Source: Neisseria flavescens (lineage in GTDB: Bacteria; Pseudomonadota; Gammaproteobacteria; Burkholderiales; Neisseriaceae). From it: a stretch of DNA of 64,000 nt. Both the position numbers and the translations under genes were made by a program. This document shows, in pieces, positions 24,481 through 35,760 of the stretch. The notes beneath the pieces were generated by a model. That model had not been told where the DNA came from. It was given only the letters and a program-made list of their open reading frames with translations, and ran no database searches. Each line of letters starts with the position of its first letter. The first letter of the stretch is position 1. Where the stretch lies: positions 2,108,001 to 2,172,000 of the forward strand of contig NZ_CP039886.1 in assembly GCF_005221285.1 (NCBI RefSeq), read 5' to 3'.

Positions 24481-25537
24481 GTAAGTAACAAAATGGAGGC
24501 TAAAAATCCCCGCAAGCCTTATCCTATAAGGCTTTAAAAGAGGTCAAAGGCTTTGAATACAAAAAATGCCCTTTTTGCGACTCAAAACAAGTCAAAAGGA
24601 ACGGCTGCCGAAACGGCAAACAACGCTACAAATGCCATGCTTGCGGCAGACAGTTTGATGGCGGCAGACGGCTTAATCCGCAGGAAATATGGCAGGCATA
24701 CAGCGAAGGCAAACAGACCGCCGCACAGCTTGCCAAAACTTACGGATGCAGTCGGCAGACTATTCTGAGGCATCTCAAAAAAGTTCAAATTAAGGTGCAT
24801 TTCATTTCTCCCGCAGCAGCCAACGTCATCATGGACACCACTTACTTCGGACGCAGTTTCGGCGTCATGGTTTTGATAGACAGCATCAGCGGCAAAGCAC
24901 TATCCGTCAGCAAAGTCAAATACGAAACCAACGAACAATATTTCACAGCAATAGGCAGCCTGAAAGCCAAAGGCATTGAAATACAAAGCATTGTTTGTGA
25001 TGGGCGACACGGTTTGGTACAGATGTTTCCTGATATTCCCGTACAGCTCTGTCAATTTCATCAGGTTAAAACCGTCAGTCGCTATTTAACGCTCAATCCC
25101 AAAACAGAAGCAGGCAAAGCACTTTGGCGATTGGCATTGACGTTGAAAAACAGTAAGCAATCCGACTTTGAACACGATCTGCAAACGTGGTTTGAGCAGT
25201 ATCAAAGCTATCTGAACGAACGCACCTTTAACACCGAAACAGGCAAATCGCATTACACACATAAGAATATCAGGAGTGCGTATTTCAGCCTAAAACGCAA
25301 TTTGGATTATCTGTTTGTGTTTGAGCAATATCCTGATTTAAACATCCCGAATACGACCAATCTGCTTGACGGCACATTCTCGGACATGAAACGACTTTTA
25401 GCGTGTCATCACGGCATGAGTAGGGAGAATAAGATTAGGTTTATTAAGGATTATTTCTCAATTAAATCTTAGGCTCAGCCTCCATTTTGTTACTTAGGGA
25501 GAATGTTCTCCGAAATAGCCTCCATTTTGTTACTTAC
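24481..25537 (+). mobile_element. Insertion sequence, IS256-like with zinc-ribbon transposase
   Basis: Terminal inverted repeats of 22 bp (GTAAGTAACAAAATGGAGGCTA at 24481-24502 and its complement at 25516-25537) bound a transposase gene. A second copy of the right end (AGCCTCCATTTTGTTACTTA, 25478-25497) lies 38 bases inside. No target duplication is evident. Confidence 0.85.
24493..25472 (+). pseudogene. Transposase, variant zinc-binding type, split by a frameshift
   Basis: From about 24540 one frame encodes a zinc ribbon (CPFCDSKQVKRNGCRNGKQ...CHACG), a helix-turn-helix (AAQLAKTYGCSRQTILRHL) and a DDE catalytic domain (MDTTYFG; SIVCDGRHGL; QLCQFHQ) ending at 25472. That frame has no start codon before a GTG at 24795, which is past the zinc ribbon. 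An ATG at 24493 opens in the +1 frame (MEAKNPRKPYP) and stops after 14 codons. So either a -1 frameshift is programmed or the gene is broken. Confidence 0.75.
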
Positions 25538-25550
25538 GCCACAAAAAACA

Positions 25551-25587
25551 AAAAGGCCGTCTGAAAATGGTTTTCAGACGGCCTTTT
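25551..25587. terminator. DUS hairpin terminator after gyrB
   Basis: AAAAGGCCGTCTGAAAA and its complement with A/T runs lie 13 bases past gyrB. Confidence 0.8.
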
Positions 25588-25599
25588 ATCTTTCCATGC

Positions 25600-27990
<2,391 letters not shown>

Positions 27991-28131
27991 GGTCTTTTCT
28001 TGCTGAATTTCAAGGAATTTTTCCGTGCGCGCAATGAAATGTCAAACGGGCGCGGCGGATGTGTTCCGAAAGGTCAAAATAATAGGCAATTATACCTGAT
28101 TTTGCTGGAATATTCAGCGTTTTAAGTGCAC

Positions 28132-28168
28132 AAAGGCCGTCTGAAAGATTAAATTTCAGACGGCCTTT
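28132..28168. terminator. DUS hairpin between gyrB and prmA
   Basis: AAAGGCCGTCTGAAA and its complement lie 17 bases past the prmA stop and serve prmA transcription. Confidence 0.75.
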
Positions 28169-28184
28169 GTATTGGAAAACAGGT

Positions 28185-29072
28185 TTAGCGTTTGACGCCG
28201 CTCAATCGCGCCCAGCCTTCTTCGATTTCGGCAGGCTCGATGTCGAACCATTGGTTGTAAATGCCACTGAGTTCTTCGACTTGTTCGTCCAAAAGGCCGG
28301 ACAAGACAATGCGGCCGCCTTGTTTGGTACGCGCGGCAAGCATTTCGCCGAGCATACGCAACGGGTTGGCAAGAATGTTGGCGACAACGACATCAAATTG
28401 ACCTTGCGGCAGGCCGTCCGGCAGGTAGAACTGCGCGTCGACGTTGTTTTGCGCGGCATTGTCTTTGCTGGCGCGGATGGCTTGTTCGTCAATATCCACG
28501 CCGATGGCGGAGCCTGCGCCGAGTTTGAGGGCGGCAATGGCCAAAATACCTGAGCCGCAGCCGTAGTCCAATACGCTTTCGCCGCCTTTGAGCTGCGTGT
28601 CCAGCCATTTGAGGCAGAGGCGGGTGGTCGGATGGCTGCCTGTGCCGAAGGCAAGGCCAGGGTCAAGTTGCAGGTTGACGGCGTTGCCGTTGGGCGCTTC
28701 GTGCCAAGACGGGGTAATCCACAGACGGTCGGAAATTTGAATCGGGTCGAATTGCGCTTGGGTCAGACGCACCCAGTCTTGATCTTCAAGGATTTCGCCG
28801 GTGTATTTCAAATCGTTCAAACCGCATTCCTGCGCGGCGGCTTCGATAATGGAAGCGGCATCGTCGCTTTCGCCGAAAAGGGCGATGACTTTGCTTTGTT
28901 GCCAGATTTGCTCGGTCGGCATGCCCGGCTCGCCGAAAATGGCCTGCTCGTTTTCTGTACCGGCGTAGGCATCTTCAATGGCGGCGGACAATGCGCCGTG
29001 TTCCATCAGCGCGTCGGCAAGGCGTTCGGCGACGGCATCGTTGACGTTGATGGTGATTTGTTGATAGGACAT
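28185..29072 (-). CDS. prmA: Ribosomal protein L11 methyltransferase PrmA
   Basis: The 295-residue protein has an N-terminal substrate domain (MSYQQITINVNDAVAERLAD) and a Rossmann methyltransferase domain with VLDYGCGSGILAIAALKLGA near 165 and the NPL-type motif ANILANPLRML. It trimethylates L11. AAAAAGAAAGCCCCACC precedes the ATG, a weak ribosome-binding site. It follows dapB on the same strand after a DUS hairpin. Confidence 0.94.
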   Translation of the reverse strand: MSYQQITINVNDAVAERLADALMEHGALSAAIEDAYAGTENEQAIFGEPGMPTEQIWQQSKVIALFGESDDAASIIEAAAQECGLNDLKYTGEILEDQDWVRLTQAQFDPIQISDRLWITPSWHEAPNGNAVNLQLDPGLAFGTGSHPTTRLCLKWLDTQLKGGESVLDYGCGSGILAIAALKLGAGSAIGVDIDEQAIRASKDNAAQNNVDAQFYLPDGLPQGQFDVVVANILANPLRMLGEMLAARTKQGGRIVLSGLLDEQVEELSGIYNQWFDIEPAEIEEGWARLSGVKR

Positions 29073-29092
29073 GGTGGGGCTTTCTTTTTAAT

Positions 29093-29133
29093 AAGGCCGT
29101 CTGAAAATCGACGTTGTGCTTTCAGACGGCCTT
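29093..29133 (-). terminator. DUS hairpin between dapB and prmA
   Basis: AAGGCCGTCTGAAA and its complement form a stem 29 bases past dapB. Confidence 0.7.
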
Positions 29134-29161
29134 GTAAGGTATGAAACCTGATGATGCGGGT

Positions 29162-29971
29162 TTATCGGTTTTTCAAACCCAATACGTCTTGCATATCGTA
29201 CAGGCCTTTTTTGCCGTTTGCCCAAACTGCGGCGCGTACGGCACCGGCGGCAAAGGTCATGCGGCTGCTGGCCTTGTGGGTGATTTCCACGCGCTCGCCG
29301 TCGGTGGCGAAGAGGGCGGTGTGGTCGCCGACGATGTCGCCTGCGCGGACGGTGGCAAAACCGATGGTGGACGGATCGCGCGGGCCGGTGTGGCCTTCGC
29401 GGCCGTAAACGGCGCATTCTTTGAGGTCGCGGCCGAGGGCGTCGGCGATGACTTCACCCATACGCAACGCGGTGCCGCTTGGGGCATCGACTTTGTGGCG
29501 GTGGTGGCCTTCGATGATTTCGATGTCGTAGCCTTCGTTCAACACGCGGGCGACGGTGTCGAGGATGTGGAAGGTCAGGTTGACGCCGACGCTGAAGTTG
29601 GCGGCGAAGACAACGCCTGTTTTTTCGCCTGCGGCTTGGATGGCGGCTTTGCCTGCGTCGTCAAAACCGGTGGTGCCGATGATGATGTTGACGCCTTTTT
29701 CCACGCATTTTTGCAGGTGTTTCAGGGTTGGTTCGGGGCGGGTAAAGTCGATGAGGACATCGCTTTGATCCAGTACGGCATCCACGTCGTCTGAAATGGT
29801 AACACCAGTTTTGAGGCCGGAGGCGAAGCCTGCATCCAACCCCAATACTTCCGAACCGGAATGCTCGAGTGCGCCGGAGAGGACGGTGTCGGGATGGTTG
29901 TTGACGGCTTCAACCAAAACGCGGCCCATGCGGCCGTTGACGCCGGCAATGGCGATTTTCAATGCGCTCAT
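29162..29971 (-). CDS. dapB: 4-hydroxy-tetrahydrodipicolinate reductase DapB
   Basis: The 269-residue enzyme has the NAD(P)H-binding loop IAGVNGRMGRVLVEAV, the active-site segment EGHHRHKVDAPSGTALRMGE and C-terminal motifs of DapB. It makes tetrahydrodipicolinate for lysine and meso-diaminopimelate. It lies 9 bases after bamE on the same strand and is likely co-transcribed with it. dapD, for the next step, is found 2 kb away on the other strand. Confidence 0.96.
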   Translation of the reverse strand: MSALKIAIAGVNGRMGRVLVEAVNNHPDTVLSGALEHSGSEVLGLDAGFASGLKTGVTISDDVDAVLDQSDVLIDFTRPEPTLKHLQKCVEKGVNIIIGTTGFDDAGKAAIQAAGEKTGVVFAANFSVGVNLTFHILDTVARVLNEGYDIEIIEGHHRHKVDAPSGTALRMGEVIADALGRDLKECAVYGREGHTGPRDPSTIGFATVRAGDIVGDHTALFATDGERVEITHKASSRMTFAAGAVRAAVWANGKKGLYDMQDVLGLKNR

Positions 29972-29980
29972 GGGGCTTCC

Positions 29981-30376
29981 TTATTGCGGCTTGGTTTCGG
30001 TGGTCGGAACGACGTTTTGTCCGGCTTGAACCGCTTCGATGGATTTTTGAATGGCATCGCCTTCGGCGCGTGCGAGGACGTCGTTTTCAAAGTACAGGGT
30101 CAGGTTGCTTTGTTCTTTGATGATGCCGTTGCGGCTGGTGTTGAAAGTGTAATCCCAGCGGTCGGCATGGAAGGCGTCGCGCAGGAGCGGCGTACCGAGC
30201 AGCAGTTGGACTTGGTCGCGGGTCATACCTTGGCGCAGGGAAACCACGGCGCGGGGATTGAGCTCGTTACCTTGAATGATTTTGAGTTTGTAGGATGGAA
30301 AGTTGGATACGCGCTCGGCACTGCATGAGGCCAGACCTAAAATAGCGGCGATGGCAAGGCATAAGGCTTTATTCAC
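29981..30376 (-). CDS. bamE: Outer membrane assembly lipoprotein BamE
   Basis: The protein of about 131 residues (GTG start) begins NKALCLAIAAILGLASC, a lipoprotein signal with lipobox LASC, followed by the SmpA/OmlA domain (LRQGMTRDQVQLLLGTPLL; WDYTF). It is a BAM complex subunit that inserts outer-membrane proteins. The frame is open up to 30442, but AAAGGT 6-9 bases before the GTG and the signal-peptide fit favour this start. It is divergent from fur. Confidence 0.88.
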   Translation of the reverse strand: MNKALCLAIAAILGLASCSAERVSNFPSYKLKIIQGNELNPRAVVSLRQGMTRDQVQLLLGTPLLRDAFHADRWDYTFNTSRNGIIKEQSNLTLYFENDVLARAEGDAIQKSIEAVQAGQNVVPTTETKPQ

Positions 30377-30590
30377 GGGCTTACCTTTCTGTGTCATTTC
30401 GGGAAAGATGTTTATCATCGCTTGAATATTTTTAAAAAGCAAACGATAATCATCTTCTTAATTTTTCTTTTCGCCGATTTTCAATTGTAAGACCGGCGGC
30501 AGATTGCCGCCCTTTAACGGCCCAATAGTGGGCAAACGGGCGGAAAGTGCGTATTATAACGGTTATTACCTTACAGGGATATTGAATATT

Positions 30591-31025
30591 ATGGAAAAAT
30601 TCAGCAACATTGCGCAATTGAAAGACAGTGGTTTGAAAGTTACGGGTCCACGTTTGAAAATTTTGGACTTGTTCGAGACTCATGCCGAGGAGCATTTGAG
30701 TGCGGAAGATGTGTACCGTATCCTGTTGGAAGAGGGTGTGGAAATCGGCGTGGCGACGATTTACCGTGTGCTGACCCAGTTTGAACAGGCCGGTATTTTG
30801 CAACGCCACCATTTTGAAACCGGCAAAGCGGTTTACGAATTGGACAAAGGTGACCACCACGACCACATCGTCTGCGTGAAATGCGGCGAAGTAACCGAAT
30901 TCCACAATCCGGAAATCGAAGCGCTGCAAGACAAAATCGCCGAAGAAAACGGCTACCGCATCGTCGATCACGCGCTGTATATGTACGGCGTATGCGGCGA
31001 ATGCCAAACCAAAACCAAACGTTAA
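30591..31025 (+). CDS. fur: Ferric uptake regulator Fur
   Basis: The 144-residue protein has the winged-helix domain (LKVTGPRLKILDLFETH; VGVATIYRVLTQFEQAGIL) and the metal sites in DKGDHHDHIVCVKCG and CGEC near the end. It represses iron-uptake genes when Fe(II) is present and is the likely regulator of the fet locus in this window. Upstream in-frame starts exist, but MEKFSNIAQLKDSGL is the neisserial start. The gene is divergent from bamE, an order I recall from meningococcus. Confidence 0.97.
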   Translation: MEKFSNIAQLKDSGLKVTGPRLKILDLFETHAEEHLSAEDVYRILLEEGVEIGVATIYRVLTQFEQAGILQRHHFETGKAVYELDKGDHHDHIVCVKCGEVTEFHNPEIEALQDKIAEENGYRIVDHALYMYGVCGECQTKTKR

Positions 31026-31044
31026 TCAGTTTGTATGTTGATTT

Positions 31045-31085
31045 TTCAGACGGCCTTGGGCATTTTCAGCCTGAGGCCGTCTGAA
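31045..31085 (+). terminator. DUS inverted pair between fur and aat
   Basis: TTCAGACGGCCT and AGGCCGTCTGAA face each other around 17 bases. There is no T run after the stem, so termination strength is unclear. Confidence 0.5.
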
Positions 31086-31102
31086 ACTTTATGGGTTTTG
31101 CG

Positions 31103-31849
31103 ATGAAGATTCCTTTTCTTGCGCCACGGGATTATCGTTTCCCCGATCCGTCTTACGCTTTGGCAGAATGCGACGGCTTGGTCGGCGTCAGTGGCGATTT
31201 GGATATGGGGCGGCTGTTGTCGGCGTATCGGCAGGGGATTTTTCCGTGGTTTAGCCGCGAGGGTTGGTTTTTTTGGTATGCGGTTGCACCGCGTGCCGTG
31301 ATTGTGCCGGAAAACCTGCATATCGGCCGCTCTTTGGCAAAAACCTTGCGCCACAAGCCGTATCGGGTAACGGTCAACCGCTGTTTTGAAAAAGTAATTG
31401 CCCATTGCGCCAATGTGCCGCGTCCGGAACAGGACGGAACGTGGATAGAACCAGCGTTTCAGACGGCCTATTTGAAGCTGCACCATCAGGGGCATGCGCA
31501 TTCGTTTGAATGCTGGCTACCTGATGAACAAGGCGAAATGCAGTTGGCAGGCGGGTTTTACGGCGTGCAAATCGGCTGCGTGTTTTATGGCGAATCGATG
31601 TTTGCCTTGCGTCCCGATGCGTCCAAGATTGCGTTTGCCTGCGCCGTCCCGTTTTTGTCGGATTTGGGCGTTGCGCTGACAGACTGTCAGCAGGATACGG
31701 AACATATGCGCCGTTTCGGTTCGCAGTTGATGGATTTTGCCGACTTTCAGACGGCCTTGAAGGATTTGAATGCGAAACCGTTAAAGCGGAATATCGAATG
31801 CGGCGTGGTGGCTGAAAATCTTCTGCAAAAGATTGGCTGCGAAGATTGA
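31103..31849 (+). CDS. aat: Leucyl/phenylalanyl-tRNA--protein transferase
   Basis: The 248-residue protein begins MKIPFLAPRDYRFPDPSYAL. Family landmarks are GIFPWF, WYAVAPRAVI, QDGTWI and HSFECW with GGFYGVQIG and GESMFA. It adds Leu or Phe to N-terminal Lys/Arg of proteins, creating N-degrons for ClpAP. An in-frame ATG lies four codons upstream; the family start favours 31103. A DUS core (TTCAGACGGCC) is read in frame as FQTA at two places. Confidence 0.95.
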   Translation: MKIPFLAPRDYRFPDPSYALAECDGLVGVSGDLDMGRLLSAYRQGIFPWFSREGWFFWYAVAPRAVIVPENLHIGRSLAKTLRHKPYRVTVNRCFEKVIAHCANVPRPEQDGTWIEPAFQTAYLKLHHQGHAHSFECWLPDEQGEMQLAGGFYGVQIGCVFYGESMFALRPDASKIAFACAVPFLSDLGVALTDCQQDTEHMRRFGSQLMDFADFQTALKDLNAKPLKRNIECGVVAENLLQKIGCED

Positions 31850-32111
31850 TTTATCGGCACGGCGTGTCGGCAGAATGAGCAGCTTGCATAGCTTAGCTGG
31901 AAAATTAGTTAGAAAATAAATGCTATTCAATTCACTTGAACAGGCCGTCTGAAAATCTTGACTTAGCCGAAATCCGGCCGTGTAACGCTCGGCGATAATC
32001 ATGTTAATAGCTGACGAAATCGCTTTTACATGGCAAAATAACGAGTTAAATATTTGTAATAGGGCGGCCTGAATAGGTTTCAGACGACCCTGATCTCTTG
32101 AAGGAATCAAC
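31850..32111. other. Intergenic region before dapD
   Basis: It contains a single DUS near 31942 and an imperfect inverted pair (GGGCGGCCTGAA and TTCAGACGACCC, 32060-32092) mixing DUS dialects. A ribosome-binding site AAGGA lies before dapD. No gene is seen. Confidence 0.5.
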
Positions 32112-32933
32112 ATGTCTTTGCAAAACATCATTGAAACGGCTTTTGAAAACCGTGCCGAAATCAATCCGAATACCGTTACCCCCGAAGTGCGTGAAGCGGT
32201 TTTGGAAACCATCCGCCAACTCGACTCCGGCAAACTGCGCGTTGCCGAGCGTTTGGGTGTGGGCGAATGGAAAGTCAACGAATGGGCGAAAAAAGCCGTA
32301 TTGCTGTCTTTCCGCATTCAGGACAATGAAATCCTCAACGACGGTGTGAACAAATACTTCGACAAAGTACCGACTAAATTTGCCGATTGGTCTGAAGACG
32401 AATTCCGCAGAGCAGGTTTCCGCGCAGTTCCGGGTGCGGTTGCCCGCCGTGGCAGCTTTGTGGCGAAAAATGTCGTGTTGATGCCTTCTTATGTCAATAT
32501 CGGCGCATACGTTGACGAAGGCGCGATGGTCGATACTTGGGCGACTGTCGGCTCTTGCGCGCAAATCGGTAAAAATGTGCACTTGAGCGGCGGCGTCGGC
32601 ATCGGTGGCGTACTTGAGCCTCTGCAAGCCAGTCCGACCATTATTGAAGACAACTGCTTCATCGGTGCGCGTTCTGAAATCGTTGAGGGCGTGATTGTCG
32701 AAGAAGGCAGCGTGATTTCTATGGGTGTGTTCATCGGTCAATCCACTAAAATCTTTGACCGTACTACCGGCGAAATCTATCAAGGCCGCGTACCAGCCGG
32801 TTCGGTTGTCGTATCCGGCAGCATGCCTTCCAAAGACGGCAGCCACAGCCTCTACTGCGCGGTTATCGTTAAACGTGTGGACGCACAAACCCGTGCGAAA
32901 ACTAGCGTGAACGAATTGTTGCGTGGTATCTAA
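32112..32933 (+). CDS. dapD: Tetrahydrodipicolinate N-succinyltransferase DapD
   Basis: The 273-residue protein has the N-terminal helical domain, then a left-handed beta helix of hexapeptide repeats (VVLMPSYVNIGAYVDEGAM; GVGIGGVLEPLQA; CFIGARSEIVEGVIV). It transfers succinyl from succinyl-CoA to tetrahydrodipicolinate in the lysine/diaminopimelate route, one step after DapB. It is a single gene with its own terminator. Confidence 0.97.
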   Translation: MSLQNIIETAFENRAEINPNTVTPEVREAVLETIRQLDSGKLRVAERLGVGEWKVNEWAKKAVLLSFRIQDNEILNDGVNKYFDKVPTKFADWSEDEFRRAGFRAVPGAVARRGSFVAKNVVLMPSYVNIGAYVDEGAMVDTWATVGSCAQIGKNVHLSGGVGIGGVLEPLQASPTIIEDNCFIGARSEIVEGVIVEEGSVISMGVFIGQSTKIFDRTTGEIYQGRVPAGSVVVSGSMPSKDGSHSLYCAVIVKRVDAQTRAKTSVNELLRGI

Positions 32934-32996
32934 TCGGATAACGAACGCCGACTGAGGGTGGGTAGCAAAGCCTGCTTTACAGTCGGGTTTGAACAC

Positions 32997-33026
32997 AAAA
33001 CAGGCAGAATGTTCTGCCTGTTTTTT
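32997..33026 (+). terminator. Intrinsic terminator of dapD
   Basis: AAAACAGGCAGAA and TTCTGCCTGTTTTTTAT form a strong stem with T run; a DUS hairpin (33034-33066) follows directly. Confidence 0.9.
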
Positions 33027-33033
33027 ATGGCTT

Positions 33034-33066
33034 AAAGGCCGTCTGAAACGATTTCAGACGGCCTTT
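33034..33066 (-). terminator. DUS hairpin after the broken glycosyltransferase
   Basis: AAAGGCCGTCTGAAA and its complement lie in the gap between two convergent units. Confidence 0.75.
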
Positions 33067-33125
33067 TGTTTTTGATGACGGGGTGTTTCAAGATAATTGA
33101 AGGGAACGAAAATCCCTGCCTGAAA

Positions 33126-33923
33126 TTACGCTTTCGGCCAGTCGGCGCAATAGTATTGCCAATAGACGTCGATAAAAGGAATCTCGCTGTAATCGCACAA
33201 CCACGGTTTGGCGCGTGTGGTGTAGTGGATAACGGGCGGGACGGTGTCGGGTTTGGGGAATACTTCGCCGAGGTTTCGTTTTTGGAAATATTCGACTGCG
33301 CCGGTTTGGAAGTTCCAAGACTCGTTCAATTCCAGCCAGCTTTTTCGGAAGACGGTATTTAAGAAACATTGGTCGCCATAGGGTACGGCTTCGTTGAGGC
33401 AGGCGGCGATTTTCAGCAGTTGCTCCGCGATATTGTGTTCCCGCCATTGCGCCAAGTCGGCCAACAGCATGCCTGAATTGAAATAGGGCGTGGTGTGTAG
33501 GTCGATAGGATGTTTCCATTCGGTGCGCGCCAAAACGGAATCTTGTACCGCCTCAACGGGATAACCGCGCATATCGAGGTTGAACAAATCATGCAGGGAT
33601 TGGGTCACCACCATATCGCTGTCGAGATACAGGGCGCGGTCGACAGGCAGGTGCTGCATCACCAGGCGGAAAAATGCAGCATCCGAAATATGGGACAAGC
33701 GGCGATATTGGCTGAAGTCCATCTCGATTTTGACATCATTCAGACGGCTGCCGCTGGCTGCGAGCTTTTGGTTGGTATAGTCGATTCATTCCCGCCTGAA
33801 GGTATTGTGCATGAGGTAGAAATCGACATTTGTGTTGTGGGTACAGATGGATTTCATCAGTGTATGAACCTGCTCGGCATAGCCGGTATCGGCGGCAAGG
33901 ACGATGGTGATGTTGCTTATTGT
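33126..33923 (-). pseudogene. Family 8 glycosyltransferase broken by a nonsense codon
   Basis: The minus-strand frame reads NITIVLAADTGYAEQVHTLM near its start, DxD motif RALYLDSDMVV, PYFNSGMLLADL, GDQCFLN and VIHYTTRAKPW, the layout of LgtC-type GT8 enzymes that add sugars to lipooligosaccharide. An in-frame TGA at 33786-33788 stands where a Trp codon is plausible (RE*IDYTNQK). No ATG is found at the expected start, where ATAAGC follows a good AAGGGAA site. The downstream 198 codons remain open from an internal ATG at 33722, but that piece lacks the nucleotide-binding start of the domain. Confidence 0.75.
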
Positions 33924-33957
33924 TAAATTCCCTTTATTTACAATATCTTAAATTTTA

Positions 33958-35760
33958 TCAGTTATCTTCTTGGTCTTGTGCGGTCGGTAAGACGGCGTGG
34001 TCTTCGTTTTCCGACATGGCTTTTTCTAATAAATCGCGTTGCAGCTGTTTACCGGCTTTGATGCCTAATTTGCGCAGTTTTTCGGTGCTGCTGATGAGGT
34101 TGCCCCTGCCGGAAACCAAGCGGCCATAGGCCGTCTGAAACTGGGATTGAGCCTGACCAAGCGCTTTATTGATGCCGTCCATGCTTTCGACAAAGCCGAC
34201 AAATTTGTCATAGAGTTTGCTGCCTGCCTCGGCAATCGCCAGCGCGTTTTGGTTTTGTTGCTCGTTGCGCCAGATGTTGGCAACGGTGCGCAGGGTGGCG
34301 AGCAGGGTGCTGGGGCCGGTCAGCATGATACGTTTGTCGAAACACTCTTGGAAGAGGTTTGGATCGTGTTGCAGGGCGAGGAGGTAGGCCGGTTCGACAG
34401 GGACGAACATAAAGACGAAGTCCAGTGTTTTGACGCCCTCAAGGTCGGTGTAATCCTTCGCTGCCAAGCTTTTAATGTGGGCGCGGATGCTGGCGACATG
34501 GTTGGCAAGCTCGCGCTCTGCTTCTGCGCCGGTGCTTTGCGTATAGCGGACGTAGGCGGTCAGTGATACTTTGGAGTCGATGACGATTTGTTTGTTGTCG
34601 GGCAGATTGATGAGGACGTCGGGCTGGAAGCGGCGTTGGGTGCCGTCTGCTTCGTGGCGGACGCTGGAGGCTTGAACGATGTATTCGCGGCCTTTTTGCA
34701 GGCCGGAATTTTCCAATACGCTTTCCAAAATCATCTCGCCCCAGTTGCCTTGGGTTTTGTTTTGCGTGCCGGTCAGCGCAGTGGTCAGCGCTTTGGCATC
34801 GTGGTGGAGCTGGGTGTTGAGCGTTTGCAGGCGTTTGAGCTCGTTTTCGATGGTCAGGCGTTCTTTGGCTTCTTTTTCATAAGTCTGCTGAACCAGCTCG
34901 CTGAAGCCGTGTATGCGTTCGTTGAGCGGATTGAGCAGTTGCTGGAGATGGTCGTGGTTTTGTTCGGTAAAGCGGCGGCTTTTCTCTTCCAGAATAGTGT
35001 TGGCGAGGTTTTGGAACTGGTCGCTCAGGTTTTTACGCGCATCTGCCAATAGGGCCAGTTTTTCTTCGGCAGCCTGACGGTCTTTTTCCGATTGGGTGTT
35101 AAGGCGCTCGTTTTGGACTTGCAGCGCATGGTTTTGCTCTAACAGCGTGTCGTAGTCTTGTTTCAGACGGCCTTTTTCGGCTTCCTGTTGCTGTAAAAGG
35201 CTGTTTTTGTCGTCGATATTGGCTTTTTCTTGCGTCAGTTGTGTGGAGAGGCGTTCGTTTTGGACTTGCAGCGCATAGTTTTGCTCCAACAGCGTGTCGT
35301 AGTCTTGTTTCAGACGGCCTTTTTCCGTTTCCTGCTGTTGCAAAAGCGTATTTTTATCCGCACCCAATGCCTGTTCTTGAACCAGTTGCGTGTTTAATCG
35401 CTCATTGTTGATTTGCAGGTTTTGCGCGCTTTGCTGCCATTTTGCACATTCGTGTTTTAAAGCTTCGGCTTCGGCCTCGCAATCTTGCAGATAGGCAATC
35501 TGTTTTTCGGCTGCGGCAAAGCGGTTGCCCGTCTCCTGCAATTCGTCTTGCAATTCCTGCACGGTATGGCGGCTTTGCGCCAAGTCCGCCGCAGTTTGAG
35601 CCTGAACTTGTTCGGCAAACTCATGCAGGCGGCGGCTTTCGGCCAATTCTTGCAAAACAATAAAGTGTCGGCTTTGGGCTTGGTGGCGTGTCATCAGCCA
35701 AGCAAACAGCGCGCCGATAAAAAATGCGGCCGCGCCGGTCAGAATTAGGGTGTTGTTCAT
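33958..35760 (-). CDS. rmuC: DNA recombination protein RmuC
   Basis: The 600-residue protein has an N-terminal membrane helix (LILTGAAAFFIGALFAWLM), a long coiled coil (about 30-290) and the RmuC nuclease-like domain (about 330-540: NWGEMILESVLENSGL; QPDVLINLPDNKQIVIDSKVSL). RmuC limits recombination at inverted repeats. The coiled coil holds a near-perfect 49-residue tandem repeat (LLQQQE-EKGRLKQDYDTL...), and each repeat has a DUS core encoding GRLK. The start at 35760 is the first ATG; a TTG lies 5 codons upstream. Confidence 0.93.
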   Translation of the reverse strand: MNNTLILTGAAAFFIGALFAWLMTRHQAQSRHFIVLQELAESRRLHEFAEQVQAQTAADLAQSRHTVQELQDELQETGNRFAAAEKQIAYLQDCEAEAEALKHECAKWQQSAQNLQINNERLNTQLVQEQALGADKNTLLQQQETEKGRLKQDYDTLLEQNYALQVQNERLSTQLTQEKANIDDKNSLLQQQEAEKGRLKQDYDTLLEQNHALQVQNERLNTQSEKDRQAAEEKLALLADARKNLSDQFQNLANTILEEKSRRFTEQNHDHLQQLLNPLNERIHGFSELVQQTYEKEAKERLTIENELKRLQTLNTQLHHDAKALTTALTGTQNKTQGNWGEMILESVLENSGLQKGREYIVQASSVRHEADGTQRRFQPDVLINLPDNKQIVIDSKVSLTAYVRYTQSTGAEAERELANHVASIRAHIKSLAAKDYTDLEGVKTLDFVFMFVPVEPAYLLALQHDPNLFQECFDKRIMLTGPSTLLATLRTVANIWRNEQQNQNALAIAEAGSKLYDKFVGFVESMDGINKALGQAQSQFQTAYGRLVSGRGNLISSTEKLRKLGIKAGKQLQRDLLEKAMSENEDHAVLPTAQDQEDN

